Shown: piece by piece, positions 16,059 to 24,828 of the stretch | Position numbering within the stretch: position 1 is the first letter of the stretch | Layout: the number at the start of each line of letters is the position of its first letter | DNA from: Akkermansiaceae bacterium | Lineage (GTDB): Bacteria; Verrucomicrobiota; Verrucomicrobiia; Verrucomicrobiales; Akkermansiaceae | NCBI GenBank assembly: GCA_905182475.1 | Contig: CAJJBR010000056.1 | Span: forward strand, 1-64,000 | Length of the DNA: 64,000 bases | Direction of reading: 5' to 3' | The notes under the pieces: generated by a model | The model's database searches: none | Seen by the model: only the letters and a program-made list of their open reading frames with translations | Told to the model about the DNA's origin: nothing | Made by a program: the position numbers and the translations under genes

Positions 16059-16858
16059 GTGACCAAGATATCCTGCGACGCTTCGAAGAACTCGAAGCCG
16101 GACGTATCCTCGGTGACCTTGATGCCGAGGAATCCAAGGAGTGGGAAGAGCTCTCGAAAGGCTCTCGATGCCACATGGATCTGTCGCTCGAACTGACGGC
16201 GGCAGCCATCGAAACCGAGTTCCTCCAATCTCGGGACTCCGTCCTCCCCGACAAGGTGTTGGCGAACTTGAATGAAGGTAAAGCCCAGTTCATCACGAAC
16301 GAGCCAGACACCGAGACCGTCGTAAGACCAACCCTGTGGCTACAACTACTTTCCGCACCGCAGACTGCATGGGCCATAGCCGCACTGTTCGCCATTCTCT
16401 TCGTCGCCAAGTCGCTGGTGCAAGGTCCGACAATCAACTCAGATCCGCCGGTTGTAATAATCCCACCTTCACCAGAAGAGGCGCGGGACCAGCTACTCAG
16501 AGAGGCTAGTGATTTGATCGAATCGGACTTCGGAGGTCTCGAGCGCTACGATGAGATGTCCGGCAAGGTCGTCTGGAGTGACGAACTTCAGGAAGGCTAC
16601 ATGACTCTCACCAACCTTCCGGCCAATGACCCGGCGGCGAATCAGTATCAACTTTGGATCGTCGATCCGGATCGTGATGAGAAGCCGGTTGACGGCGGAG
16701 TGTTTGACATCCCCACCGATGGAAACACCGCCATCATCCCCATCCGCAATCCTCTCGCGATCACCAAGCCCCAGGCCTTCGTCATCACTTTGGAACAACC
16801 GGGCGGCGTCGTGGTCTCCAAGCAAGAGGTGGTTGTCGCCCTTGCCAAGGCTTCCTAG
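16055..16858 (+). CDS. RskA-family anti-sigma factor
   Basis: 267 residues. The N-terminal cytosolic zinc-less anti-sigma helix bundle (residues 1-85; FEELEAGRILGDLDAEE) is followed by one membrane span (TAWAIAALFAILFVAKSLV, near 105-125) and an extracytoplasmic RskA domain (QLWIVDPDRDEKPVDGGVF, AFVITLEQPGGV). The partner is the ECF sigma at 15471, which it should hold at the membrane until regulated proteolysis. Overlap of the coding regions supports a one-to-one ratio. Confidence 0.9.
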   Translation: MSDQDILRRFEELEAGRILGDLDAEESKEWEELSKGSRCHMDLSLELTAAAIETEFLQSRDSVLPDKVLANLNEGKAQFITNEPDTETVVRPTLWLQLLSAPQTAWAIAALFAILFVAKSLVQGPTINSDPPVVIIPPSPEEARDQLLREASDLIESDFGGLERYDEMSGKVVWSDELQEGYMTLTNLPANDPAANQYQLWIVDPDRDEKPVDGGVFDIPTDGNTAIIPIRNPLAITKPQAFVITLEQPGGVVVSKQEVVVALAKAS

Positions 16859-16877
16859 CTGGGGCGGCGACTCCAAA

Positions 16878-17114
16878 TCATCTCGTTGCCGCAATCTTAC
16901 TCTGGAGTAGCTCCAACATGCGCTTGACGCGTTCCGGGTATTCCTTCGGACGGTCAATCCGCTCACCGAAGTCCTCTTCCACATTGAACAGGATGGGTTT
17001 CTCCACGCTGGCTTCGAATCCGTGGTTGCTCCGTGTCTGGGATGGCGTGGCCACCATGAGTTACCAGGGCCCTTGACGGACCGCAATCATGTTGTTCCTC
17101 GCATGACTGTAGTA
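16878..17114 (-). pseudogene. Arylsulfatase C-terminal fragment
   Basis: Reading on minus from about 17114: YYSHARNNMIAVRQGPW, an in-frame TAA, then LMVATPSQ and KPILFNVEEDFGERIDRP, KEYPERVKRMLELLQ. This is the usual end of verrucomicrobial sulfatases (AVRxGxWKL, LYNLxxDPGE). The stop codon sits where a Lys codon is expected. The catalytic domain is absent. It lies next to a GGGGATAAAGG repeat and the type A repeat at 17157. Confidence 0.7.
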
Positions 17115-17156
17115 AGGGGATAAAGGGGGATAAAGGGTCCGTCCCTATATCAGGAA

Positions 17157-17233
17157 CAACCCCCTTTTCCCCGCCCTCCGGTCTAGCCCAACGGCTGTTT
17201 CAGGCCTCCCGCCAAAAGCAAATTCCTAGCAGT
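17157..17233 (+). repeat. 77-bp dispersed repeat, type A (copy 2)
   Basis: Same sequence as 5742-5818. Upstream flank GGAA as at copy 1 (GCGAA); downstream flank differs. Sequence from 17234 to 17475 holds no gene that I can recognise. Confidence 0.9.
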
Positions 17234-17475
17234 TGAAGCAGGAGGAAGAACCAGATTTCGAGTTGCTCACGGAGATCGACTCGATACTCGCCAAACCGGC
17301 AAAGGGCGGATCGACAGATCGGGTGGAGCAAGATTTGTTCGGATGATGCGGATTTTTGAAAGAAATTCCACCATGATTTGGTATTTTGATTGCTGATGAT
17401 CAATATAGCTGAACATTACGACCTTCGCCCGGGGCATGGCTCGCGGACCGTTAAAAATTCACACATATCTGCCCC

Positions 17476-17871
17476 ATGCATCGGTTGCCATCAGAATACA
17501 TATTGAGGAGATTCAGGATCGCATCCGTGCTGGTTCTGGTCATGTTCCTGATGATTCCTCCGTTTTTTGGGTTCTTTCTCAGCGGAATTATTCTCGGGGA
17601 AAATCGATGGTTTCTCTACGCATGGGTGGCCTTGGCGGTTGCGCTGTTTTGTATGGTGACGAATTTTCTCCTGAGCGGACGGCTGAGATGCCCGCTGTGC
17701 ATGGTGCCTCCGCTAGCGAGCCGCCGGTGCTCGAAACACCGCAGTGCGACGAAATTATTTTGGAGCTACAAGTTGAAGGTCGCGCACTCAATCATTTTCA
17801 GGAATAGCTTTCGCTGTCCGTATTGCGGGGAACCGACGGTGATGGAGGCTAGGCGTAAGAGAGCCCGCTGA
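17476..17871 (+). CDS. Small membrane protein with C-terminal zinc-ribbon cysteines
   Basis: 131 residues. Two hydrophobic spans (IASVLVLVMFLMIPPFFGFF and WVALAVALFCMVTNFLL) are followed by a soluble tail with CPLC ... C ... CPYCG, which could bind one zinc ion, and a basic end. ATG start at 17476. Similar short proteins appear as hypothetical genes in Verrucomicrobiota; function unknown. It lies in a decayed area and could itself be mobile cargo. Confidence 0.6.
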   Translation: MHRLPSEYILRRFRIASVLVLVMFLMIPPFFGFFLSGIILGENRWFLYAWVALAVALFCMVTNFLLSGRLRCPLCMVPPLASRRCSKHRSATKLFWSYKLKVAHSIIFRNSFRCPYCGEPTVMEARRKRAR

Positions 17872-17960
17872 GGGATGGGTTAAGGCGGGATCAATTTCCG
17901 CAAGTCCGGGATTGCCGGTTGCACTGGGCGCGGGTGATGGCAAGCTACGCGCAGTTTTAT

Positions 17961-18318
17961 ATGACAACGGAAGAACTACAGGAACGGATTTAGGAAAGCA
18001 GTGCATGGATCGGCGAAGTGAAGGCCGAGATGGCGAAGGTGCTGGTGGGGCAAAATGACTTGGTAGACAGGCTGCTTGTTGGCTTGCTCTGCAACGGCCA
18101 TATCCTGCTGGAGGGAGTGCCCGGGCTGGCCAAGACCCTGGCGGTGAAAGCCCTCTCTGGATCGCTTTCGGCGTCGTTCGCGCGGTTCCAGTTCACCCCG
18201 GACCTACTGCCTGCGGATCTTGTCGGAACGATGATCTACCATCCGCAGGACGCTAGGTTCGAGCCGAAGCTGGGTCCCATTTTCAATAACCTGATCCTCG
18301 CTGACGAGATCAACCGGG
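17961..18318 (+). pseudogene. MoxR-type AAA+ ATPase, broken
   Basis: From ATG 17961 the frame gives TTEELQERI, a TAG at 17991, then ESSAWIGEVKAEMAKVLVGQ. Walker A GVPGLAKT and Walker B LILADEINRA follow. Full MoxR proteins run to about 330 residues (sensor 1, sensor 2); here the gene stops exactly where the type A repeat begins at 18319, two residues after the Walker B motif. A GTG at 18018 could start a shorter product, but it would lack the ATPase core. Two independent lesions show it is dead. Confidence 0.85.
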
Positions 18319-18395
18319 CAACCCCCTTTTCCCCGCCCTCCGGTCTAGCCCAACGGCTGTTTCAGGCCTCCCGCCAAAAGCAAATTCCTAGCAGT
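18319..18395 (+). repeat. 77-bp dispersed repeat, type A (copy 3), at a gene break
   Basis: Reads the same as copies 1 and 2. Its first base abuts the MoxR reading frame and its last base abuts a fragment of a minus-strand gene, so it marks a junction between unrelated sequences. Confidence 0.9.
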
Positions 18396-18398
18396 TAC

Positions 18399-18656
18399 CA
18401 GCTTTGTTTTTCCCTTCACGAGCTCAAGCAATTTATCAGCGAATGACGGCTCACGCACCGGATAACCCTCGTCCGCATCGGTCTGATAAACCCCCTGCCA
18501 AATGGCGTTCCCGGCAGGCCGGCCGGCTTTGAGGTAGTGCTCGTCGTTGAGAGCTGCGCGGAGCTGGTCGATCTCGAATTTCGTGGTGGCCTGCCTGATT
18601 TTGAGGCTCTGGCTGACGGGATCGTGAAGGGAGCAAATATGAGTCGATGTCATCAC
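18399..18656 (-). pseudogene. Probable transposase N-terminal fragment
   Basis: About 85 codons: LKIRQATTKFEIDQLRAALN, DEHYLKAGRPAGNAIWQGVY and PSFADKLLELVKGKTKLV. The LNxEHYLxAGRPAG block resembles the start of IS-encoded transposases or DruA-like (DUF4338) proteins, but I cannot decide which. It is cut at its C-terminal side by the type A repeat at 18395. Confidence 0.4.
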
Positions 18657-18941
18657 TCGCTTAACTTGCCCGTTTTAGGAGAGAAGTTTAGCGGAAATCA
18701 AAAATCCCTTTGCCCATTCGCTTCCGAGGCTCTGCTGAACAACCGCCCTACGCGGTGACGCAGTTACTTCAACTTCTCATCGGCACAACGGCTACCAATG
18801 GGCTAGGTCTCCCACCCAGCAAGAGGACGCTGCCTCGCAGCGCACGAGCAGGTGCGTCTACGCGCCTTGAATCAAGCGGGTATCCTGTTGGCCATCGCCT
18901 TGACGGAGACGCTAGCCCAGACCCAAGAGGAGGCGACGCCC
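18657..18941. other. Intergenic stretch
   Basis: No convincing gene. Long frames on plus lack recognisable motifs and are broken. It separates the accessory region from the MFS gene. Confidence 0.3.
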
Positions 18942-20177
18942 CTACTCCTCACGTGCCAATCGCCCCCGATGCTCTTCGAGGATTTCAGGGACGAGGGCGA
19001 GCGTGCTGAGGAAAACCAAAGAAGCTGAAATACATGCGACCCATGTGGGAGAAGCATAGGTGGCGAGCATGAAGGCAAGGAAAGGTGCGATGACTCCTCG
19101 TGCGCCAGTTAGGAAAGTATGCACGCTCATGTATTCCACTACTTTATCGCTATCCGCGAATTTCGTGACCCAGAGAGTCCACAGGATATTGCCCCCGGCT
19201 CTGGCGACGCCATGAAATCCTATGCCGATGCAAAGTGCCATGAAGCCACTGCACAAAAAGTAGATGAGGATACCCAAAATGAAGAAGACATTTACCAGCG
19301 CACGCACCGAGTAGAAAGGCAGGCGGTCAAAGATCGTGCCCCATGGCACCACGAAAACGATGAAGGCCGCCATCGGCACGGTGCCAGTGATGATACCTAC
19401 GTTCTTGGCTTCATAGCCATAGCCGTAAACCGGGTTACTGATGTATTCTACGAATAGTGCGAAGCTGATCAGATTCCCCATCCCGAAGACCATCCATACG
19501 GTTAGCAGTTTCCGAAATGGTGCATCGTCAGAAACGTGACGGAAAGCATCGAACCACTGCAAGCGGAGCGTTTTTCTCAGGACAACTGGTGCCATGAAAA
19601 GCACGCATCCAGCCATGACCAGACAGGCAACTGCGTATCCCCAGAAGAGGGCAGAGAAATCATTCTCACGAGAGTTGAGCCATATCCCGACGAGCCATGC
19701 TATCAGTCCTGCGGCACTGGCTCGCATCATGGCAGTCTTGGAGAAAAGCCGTCCGCGCGAATGCGATGAATAATGCTTCCGATAGATCTGAGAGGTGAGC
19801 GGCGAGCTCATCCCCAGAAATGTGAACGCGATGAAACAGCCAGCGAAGTAGAGCCTGGCATCGTCCCCAGCCATGGCGGCAATCGCGAAGCCGATAAATG
19901 AAAGCAGCCAGATGAATGCGGCAAGCGCATTAACCGGTCGTCCGAGCCGCCGCGCGATTTGCACGATAAAGAGACTGCATAGCAGACCCATACTTCCAGC
20001 AGAAAGCATCGCGGCTTTGACCGCCCAATGCATGTCAAAGACCTGAATGGCAAAGAAGATAGCGAAGGTAGTCGCAGCCGTATCGATAAAACCTGCTGGC
20101 ACTGCACGCAGCACTTCAAGCCGGAAGGTGCGTCCCTGCTGGTCGAAGTCCTCTTGACCGGGAACGGGCGTGCTCAT
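18942..20177 (-). CDS. Major facilitator superfamily permease
   Basis: 411 residues with about twelve hydrophobic helices. Soluble N-terminus (VPGQEDFDQQGRTFRLE), then AVPAGFIDTAATTFAIFFAI. A loop with RRLGRPVNAL and a central charged loop (RKTLRLQWFDAFRHVSDD) divide two six-helix halves. This resembles a conserved verrucomicrobial/planctomycete MFS group whose substrate is unknown. ATG at 20177. It ends with a charged tail near 18942. It is monocistronic. Confidence 0.85.
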   Translation of the reverse strand: MSTPVPGQEDFDQQGRTFRLEVLRAVPAGFIDTAATTFAIFFAIQVFDMHWAVKAAMLSAGSMGLLCSLFIVQIARRLGRPVNALAAFIWLLSFIGFAIAAMAGDDARLYFAGCFIAFTFLGMSSPLTSQIYRKHYSSHSRGRLFSKTAMMRASAAGLIAWLVGIWLNSRENDFSALFWGYAVACLVMAGCVLFMAPVVLRKTLRLQWFDAFRHVSDDAPFRKLLTVWMVFGMGNLISFALFVEYISNPVYGYGYEAKNVGIITGTVPMAAFIVFVVPWGTIFDRLPFYSVRALVNVFFILGILIYFLCSGFMALCIGIGFHGVARAGGNILWTLWVTKFADSDKVVEYMSVHTFLTGARGVIAPFLAFMLATYASPTWVACISASLVFLSTLALVPEILEEHRGRLAREE

Positions 20178-20206
20178 TGACGGGCAGCATCTTCGAAGAC
20201 GCGCAA

Positions 20207-20572
20207 ATGTCGATGCTTAGCTCACTACGAGGATTGTCACTCTGGAGTCAGGTGGTCTCATTGGAACATCCACCCTCAAAGAGACAGCCGAAAAGCGACT
20301 ACGACAACACCGCCCTTGATGCCGGGTCGCGGGGAAGACTGCTGATCGGCGATGCCATCGACATCATGAAATCGATGCCGAATTACGCCACCGAGATCCT
20401 GCCGACCTTCGACTCCCTGACCGTAGACGGAAGCAATAGGATCGTTGCATGCAATGAGTTCTTGGCCGGAGCCATCACCTCGGGACAGGAAACTGCGAGA
20501 CGGGTTCTCGCGCTACGCCGGAAGCTGGAACTGATTGTGCATTTGCGGGCAGAAGATCAGCTGTTTCACTAG
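20207..20572 (+). CDS. Hypothetical protein, doubtful
   Basis: About 121 residues from an ATG at 20207. A part near the middle (RGRLLIGDAIDIMKSMPN, FDSLTVDGSNRIVACNEFL) looks protein-like, with an amphipathic C-terminal helix. No family recognised. It could be a fragment of a larger gene or a real short gene divergent from the MFS permease. Confidence 0.3.
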   Translation: MSMLSSLRGLSLWSQVVSLEHPPSKRQPKSDYDNTALDAGSRGRLLIGDAIDIMKSMPNYATEILPTFDSLTVDGSNRIVACNEFLAGAITSGQETARRVLALRRKLELIVHLRAEDQLFH

Positions 20573-20626
20573 GCACGTTTTTCCAATAGCTTTAGTTGAT
20601 TCAATAAGGCGTAGGTGATTCTTACC

Positions 20627-21319
20627 CTACGACTTGCGGCGGGCAAGGAGGAGACAATGCCTTGATCTTTTCGCTCGTTCGTGAGTCTTGGAAGCAAACT
20701 CCTCCACGATAAAACCGGCTTTGATGAGGAGCTTCTTGAACTTCGGAGCCGGCTCCGAAAGCCAGTAGGCGATGCAGCCCTGCGGCGTGATCACTTGACG
20801 CAGTTTCTCCAGGAACCCGGGCGAATACAGGCGGGCGTTCCCGGACGTGATCAGATCATCCGGGGTATTGTCGATATCGAGCAGCAAGGCGTCGTAGGAT
20901 CCAGGCTTCTTTTTCGAGACGATGTCGAAAAGATCACCCAAGATGATCACGGTTCTGGGATCCTCAAGCAAGGGACCGTTGAACTCCACCAGATGAGTCC
21001 GGTTCCATTCAATCAATGGAGGCATCAGTTCCGCGACATCCACTGTCGCCGGGCTACCAACGAGTTCGAGGGTTCTTTTAAGCGTGAATCCCAGCCCCAA
21101 TCCACCGATCAGGATCTTGGGATGTTTTGGCCTTGATGCTTTTCCCTCAAGTAGGGACTGGCAGCCGATGTCCGCTAGCTGCTGCTCGGAAAAGGTGAGA
21201 GCCGTACTCATCAACTCGTAGCCGTTGTATTTCAGGTAGATCTTACCGTCGTGCTTATGAAGCGAATAATGAGTGCCATCAGGCATCGTGGATTCGTCAA
21301 TTTTAACGTATGGCTTCAT
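20627..21319 (-). CDS. Spermidine synthase-like methyltransferase-fold protein (paralogue 1)
   Basis: 230 residues. Rossmann core: KILIGGLGLGFTLKRTLEL (glycine-rich nucleotide loop), VDVAELMPPLIEWNR (acidic end of strand 2), YDALLLDIDNTPDDL (motif post I), and GCIAYWLSE. The pattern matches SpeE-like proteins of unknown substrate common in Verrucomicrobiota; the short beta N-domain of true SpeE (HEYAQ) is replaced by a DGKIYLKYNGYELMST segment. A related copy is at 26289. No speD or other polyamine genes nearby, so polyamine synthesis is not shown. Confidence 0.75.
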   Translation of the reverse strand: MKPYVKIDESTMPDGTHYSLHKHDGKIYLKYNGYELMSTALTFSEQQLADIGCQSLLEGKASRPKHPKILIGGLGLGFTLKRTLELVGSPATVDVAELMPPLIEWNRTHLVEFNGPLLEDPRTVIILGDLFDIVSKKKPGSYDALLLDIDNTPDDLITSGNARLYSPGFLEKLRQVITPQGCIAYWLSEPAPKFKKLLIKAGFIVEEFASKTHERAKRSRHCLLLARRKS

Positions 21320-21672
21320 GGCGAAGAATCTTACCGCCTGAGCTGGATGGACAAGATTTTATTCTCAAAAATAGGCTCGGTTGGTGTATCGCAAAATATC
21401 CCACTGCGAGTGAAGCCCTCCTGCGCCAAGACTCTGGCGGGAGAACACCGGATGATTTTCCGTCGATTCCTTGCGATTTGACTCAAAATCACTACACATC
21501 ACAAGACGTGCGGAAAACCTCTGAATCCCCACCTGTTCTGGGCTCTCGCAGCGCACGTAGGCAGAGAGATGCCGATGCGGCAGAGTGGAGAGATGGCAAC
21601 ACAGGATTGAGAAACGGCCCCACCACTACAGCGAGCCTTGCGGTATCGCAGGAATGGAACAATGCTTAGAGC
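21320..21672. other. Intergenic stretch between divergent genes
   Basis: No gene or clear repeat seen. It should hold the promoters of the methyltransferase-like gene (minus) and the rhodanese gene (plus). Confidence 0.3.
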
Positions 21673-22059
21673 ATGAAACTCCTGATCCTCACCACGGCTA
21701 TCCTGCTTTCCATCGTTTCCATTCCACAGGCAGCCGAGCCTGCAGACGCCGCCCCAGTAAAAATCGAACAGGCGGAGAAGCAACTCGCCGCTGGCGCACA
21801 ACTCCTAGATGTCCGGACCAAGGAGGAATGGGATAAGGGTCACCTCAAAGGCGCCACACTTGTCACCGTCACCGAACAAGGATTTCTCGACAAAGCCAAA
21901 GCGGCACTCGATCCGAAAAAGGGAGTGGTCGTTTATTGTAAGAGCGGCGGGCGCAGCGCGAAGGCGGCGCAGCTACTACGTGCAGCCGGATTCACCGTGT
22001 ATGACCTAGACGGAGGCATCACCGCCTGGAAAGCCGCAGGCAAACCGGTGGTAAAATGA
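21673..22059 (+). CDS. Exported rhodanese-like sulfurtransferase
   Basis: 128 residues with a signal peptide (LLILTTAILLSIVSIPQA) and one rhodanese domain: LLDVRTKEEWDKGHLKGA, the active-site loop CKSGGRS with Cys89, and DLDGGITAWKAAGKP. Such periplasmic single-domain rhodaneses move sulfane sulfur or work in redox upkeep; the acceptor is unknown. Alone in its transcription unit. A RAYT-REP-like GGGGTCAGAT sequence follows at about 22078. Confidence 0.92.
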   Translation: MKLLILTTAILLSIVSIPQAAEPADAAPVKIEQAEKQLAAGAQLLDVRTKEEWDKGHLKGATLVTVTEQGFLDKAKAALDPKKGVVVYCKSGGRSAKAAQLLRAAGFTVYDLDGGITAWKAAGKPVVK

Positions 22060-22109
22060 GCCACGCAGTCTAGTAGATGGGGTCAGATCTATTCTAGCCT
22101 GAAGCTCCT

Positions 22110-23893
22110 TTATTCAGCTTTGGATACGATGAGGTAGTAGGCTCCGACTTCTTTTCCGTCTGCGGTGGTAAAGACCGGGGCTAGCTGGTGAGAGCCTTCG
22201 GTTAGTTCTGCGGTGAAGGTGACTTGTGTGGCCCACTCGGGGATGTTTTTTGACGCGATGTCTTTTCCATTCAGACGCATGACGGCGCTGGTGAAGGGAA
22301 AGGCTTTGCCGGGTTTGGTGCTAAAAGCTTTGCTGGCGCCGGGCACGTTCGACTCTACGGGGAGACCTGCGGTGATGGCTGTATCTGCCTCTTTCGGCCA
22401 GCGGCGCATCTCGAGATTGTAGGTTCCCGTCTCGATAACTTTGACTGCCCAATGACCTTGGTGTTTACCATCTTTGGTGGCGGGGTCATTGCGCACGTGG
22501 CCTTGATTCCAGGGCGGGAGACGTTCTTGGATCCAGTCATGGCCGGTGAGGGTGACGACCGGGGCTTTCGGGTGACCGAGGTGAATTTCGGTGGTTTGGG
22601 AAAAGGTAGGCTCAAGCTCTGCCCACCAGTCTTCGTAGAATTGGCGCATGGCCTGGACTTGCTCCGGGTGGGCGGCGGCTATGTTATTTTTCTGACCGGG
22701 GTCTGCGGTGATGTCGTAGAGTTCTTTCCCATTAATGAGACGCCATTTCTGGGACATGACGGAGGAGCCGCGCCATTTAATAGGGTCGCGGACGCGTTGC
22801 GAATCGGTGATAAGATAACGGGCAGGCCAGGCTATGCTATCGCCTTTGTAGAGGAGTTCCTTGATGGATGTTCCGTCAAATTTCAGGCTAGCAGGGATAT
22901 TTTCTGAGCCGGTGAGATCGAGCAATGTGGGCACGATATCGACGAAACCGGTGAGTATTTTGATGGATTTCTTCTCGGTCAGTTTTCCATCCGGCCAATG
23001 GATAATGAAGGGAACACGGTGCCCGCCATCGTAGGCGCTGCCCTTTTTTCCGCGCATTCCGGCGTTGTGGACTTTCGCCCCGTAGGCGGTGCCGTTATCG
23101 GTGGTGAAGATGAAGATGGTATTGTCCGCGATGCCTAGCTCTTCGATGACTTTGCGGGTCGGGCGACATTGTCATCGATATTTGTGATCATGCCGTAGAA
23201 GGCTTGGCTGGCTTTTGGTTCATCAGGGTAGAGATCCATGTATTTTTGCGGGCAGTGGAGCGGGCCGTGGGGGGCATTTGTGGAAATGTAGGCGAAGAAG
23301 GGTTTCTTTGCCGCGGCACTGTCTTTGATGAACTGAATGCCGTAGTCAAAAAAGACATCAGTGCAGAAGCCCTTGGCGACAACGATCTTGCCGTTGTGAA
23401 AGTAGCTACCATCGAAGTAGTTGTTATTCCATACATCCGGGGTCTGGCCTACGCCGCCGCCGCCGTGGCGATACACCTCATCGAAGCCGCGATCTTCCGG
23501 GCGGTAGGGATAATTATCACCAAGATGCCATTTCCCGAACATGCCGGAAGTGTAGCCGTTTTCCTTTAGGAGGGAGGCAATGGTGATTTCATTTCCACGG
23601 AGCATGGAGCGTCCGTTGACGGTGTGCCAGACGCCGGTGCGGTTCGTCCAATGCCCGGTGAGGAGACCGCAGCGTGTTGGGGAACAGGTGGGAGCTACGT
23701 GGTAATCATCGAGAGCTACGGATTCCGAGTGGAGCTTGTCGATGGCGGGGGTTTTGACGTATGGGTGGCCGTTGTGCGCGAGATCGCCGTAGCCTTGTTC
23801 ATCTGTGATGACGAAGACGATATTGGGCTTCCCCTTGGCTGTTGCGAGCGAGATGCCGACAGCTAGGATTAGGAGTAGTGAAATGTGTTCCAT
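22110..23893 (-). pseudogene. Arylsulfatase, single frameshift
   Basis: The 5' part (from 23893) has a signal peptide, [16 protein letters not shown] (metal ligands), and the sulfatase signature [11 protein letters not shown], whose Cys becomes formylglycine. The frame breaks near 23160: after NIDDNV the codons read RPAKSSKS and stop. In the next frame the protein continues [39 protein letters not shown] and on to 22110. One missing base in the GTCGCCCGACC stretch would explain it. All catalytic motifs remain, so it is either a recent mutation or a sequencing error. Length without the shift is about 594 residues, normal for sulfatases. Confidence 0.85.
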
Positions 23894-23948
23894 CTTCTTG
23901 CACGTTCTATATTTTCAGTATTTTCTGAAAAGGAAGAAATTTCTCACA

Positions 23949-24404
23949 ATGAAACTACCAGAACAAATCACCAAGATTGAGGTCTTCTATGATGGACGCT
24001 GCAGGATGTGCTGCAGCTTCCATGAGTGGATCAACCGCCAGCCGCGAGCTTTCGAGATCGCCTTCATCCCCTACCAGGCGGCGGATGCTGAACGGATCTT
24101 TCCCGGGATCGGCATGCTCGATCCTGCACGGGAAATGATCGTGAGGACTTGCGGAAACAAAATTTATCGGGGTGCCGAGGCTTGGGTGCTGTGCCTCTAC
24201 AGTTGCTCGAATTACCAGACGGCGGCGCGTAGATTAGCAGGACCGGGATTACTACCCGTTGCCATCCATGCCTGCCGGGTGCTCGCTGCGAACCGCCATG
24301 CGCTGAGCAAGGTTTTCTTCAGGGGCAAGGACAGGAAAGTGCGAGACGAGCTTCACAACATGCAAGCCCCGGAATGCCCTGATGATTTTTGCGCGAACCA
24401 TTGA
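23949..24404 (+). CDS. DCC-family (DUF393) thiol-disulfide oxidoreductase-like protein
   Basis: 151 residues from the ATG at 23949 (GGAAG ribosome binding site). The motif YDGRCRMCC (Asp15, Cys18, Cys21) defines the DUF393/DCC thioredoxin-like group. The later EAWVLCLYS and a Cys near the end (PDDFCANH) are typical. Longer frames upstream are not supported by motifs. First gene of a four-gene plus-strand unit with two small membrane proteins and an MBOAT acyltransferase. Confidence 0.85.
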   Translation: MKLPEQITKIEVFYDGRCRMCCSFHEWINRQPRAFEIAFIPYQAADAERIFPGIGMLDPAREMIVRTCGNKIYRGAEAWVLCLYSCSNYQTAARRLAGPGLLPVAIHACRVLAANRHALSKVFFRGKDRKVRDELHNMQAPECPDDFCANH

Positions 24405-24423
24405 ACCCCCTTATCAAAAAATC

Positions 24424-24828
24424 ATGGACACATTCATCTTGGAAAGCGGACTACGCATCGCGGGACTAATGCTTTCGGGCTTGGTTGTTGCGAATTTCGT
24501 CGCGGCGAAACGGTGGGACTACGCGGGTAATCTTGCGGGCCGCCAAGTGATTATTCGGCAGGTTTTTTTCGTCCACTGCGCCTACATCGTCGCGATCATC
24601 ACCGCACTCGCAATCCAGTGCCTAGGTTGGCCGGGTCTGCTATTGGAGGGCGGTATGGCACGAGTTGTCTGCGCATTTTTCGGCCTTTTCTGGGGAAGCC
24701 GTGTGGTGGTGCAACTCACCTACTACGATAAGGAAATGAGACGCCGCGACCGTGGTTGGGATGTCTTTTTCCTCGGGGTCTTTCTCACTCTTGCTCTCAT
24801 CTTCACCCTCGCCGCCATCTACCAATGA
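24424..24828 (+). CDS. Small integral membrane protein, four helices
   Basis: 134 residues from the ATG at 24424. Four hydrophobic segments (LRIAGLMLSGLVVANFVAA, CAYIVAIITALAIQCLG, VVCAFFGLFWGSRVVVQL, VFFLGVFLTLALIFTLAAIY), with a conserved-looking RQVFFVHCAY and YYDKEMRRRDRG loop. It resembles the next gene in size and arrangement, so the two may be ancient paralogues. Stop overlaps the next start (ATGA), so it is translationally coupled. Function unknown. Confidence 0.7.
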   Translation: MDTFILESGLRIAGLMLSGLVVANFVAAKRWDYAGNLAGRQVIIRQVFFVHCAYIVAIITALAIQCLGWPGLLLEGGMARVVCAFFGLFWGSRVVVQLTYYDKEMRRRDRGWDVFFLGVFLTLALIFTLAAIYQ

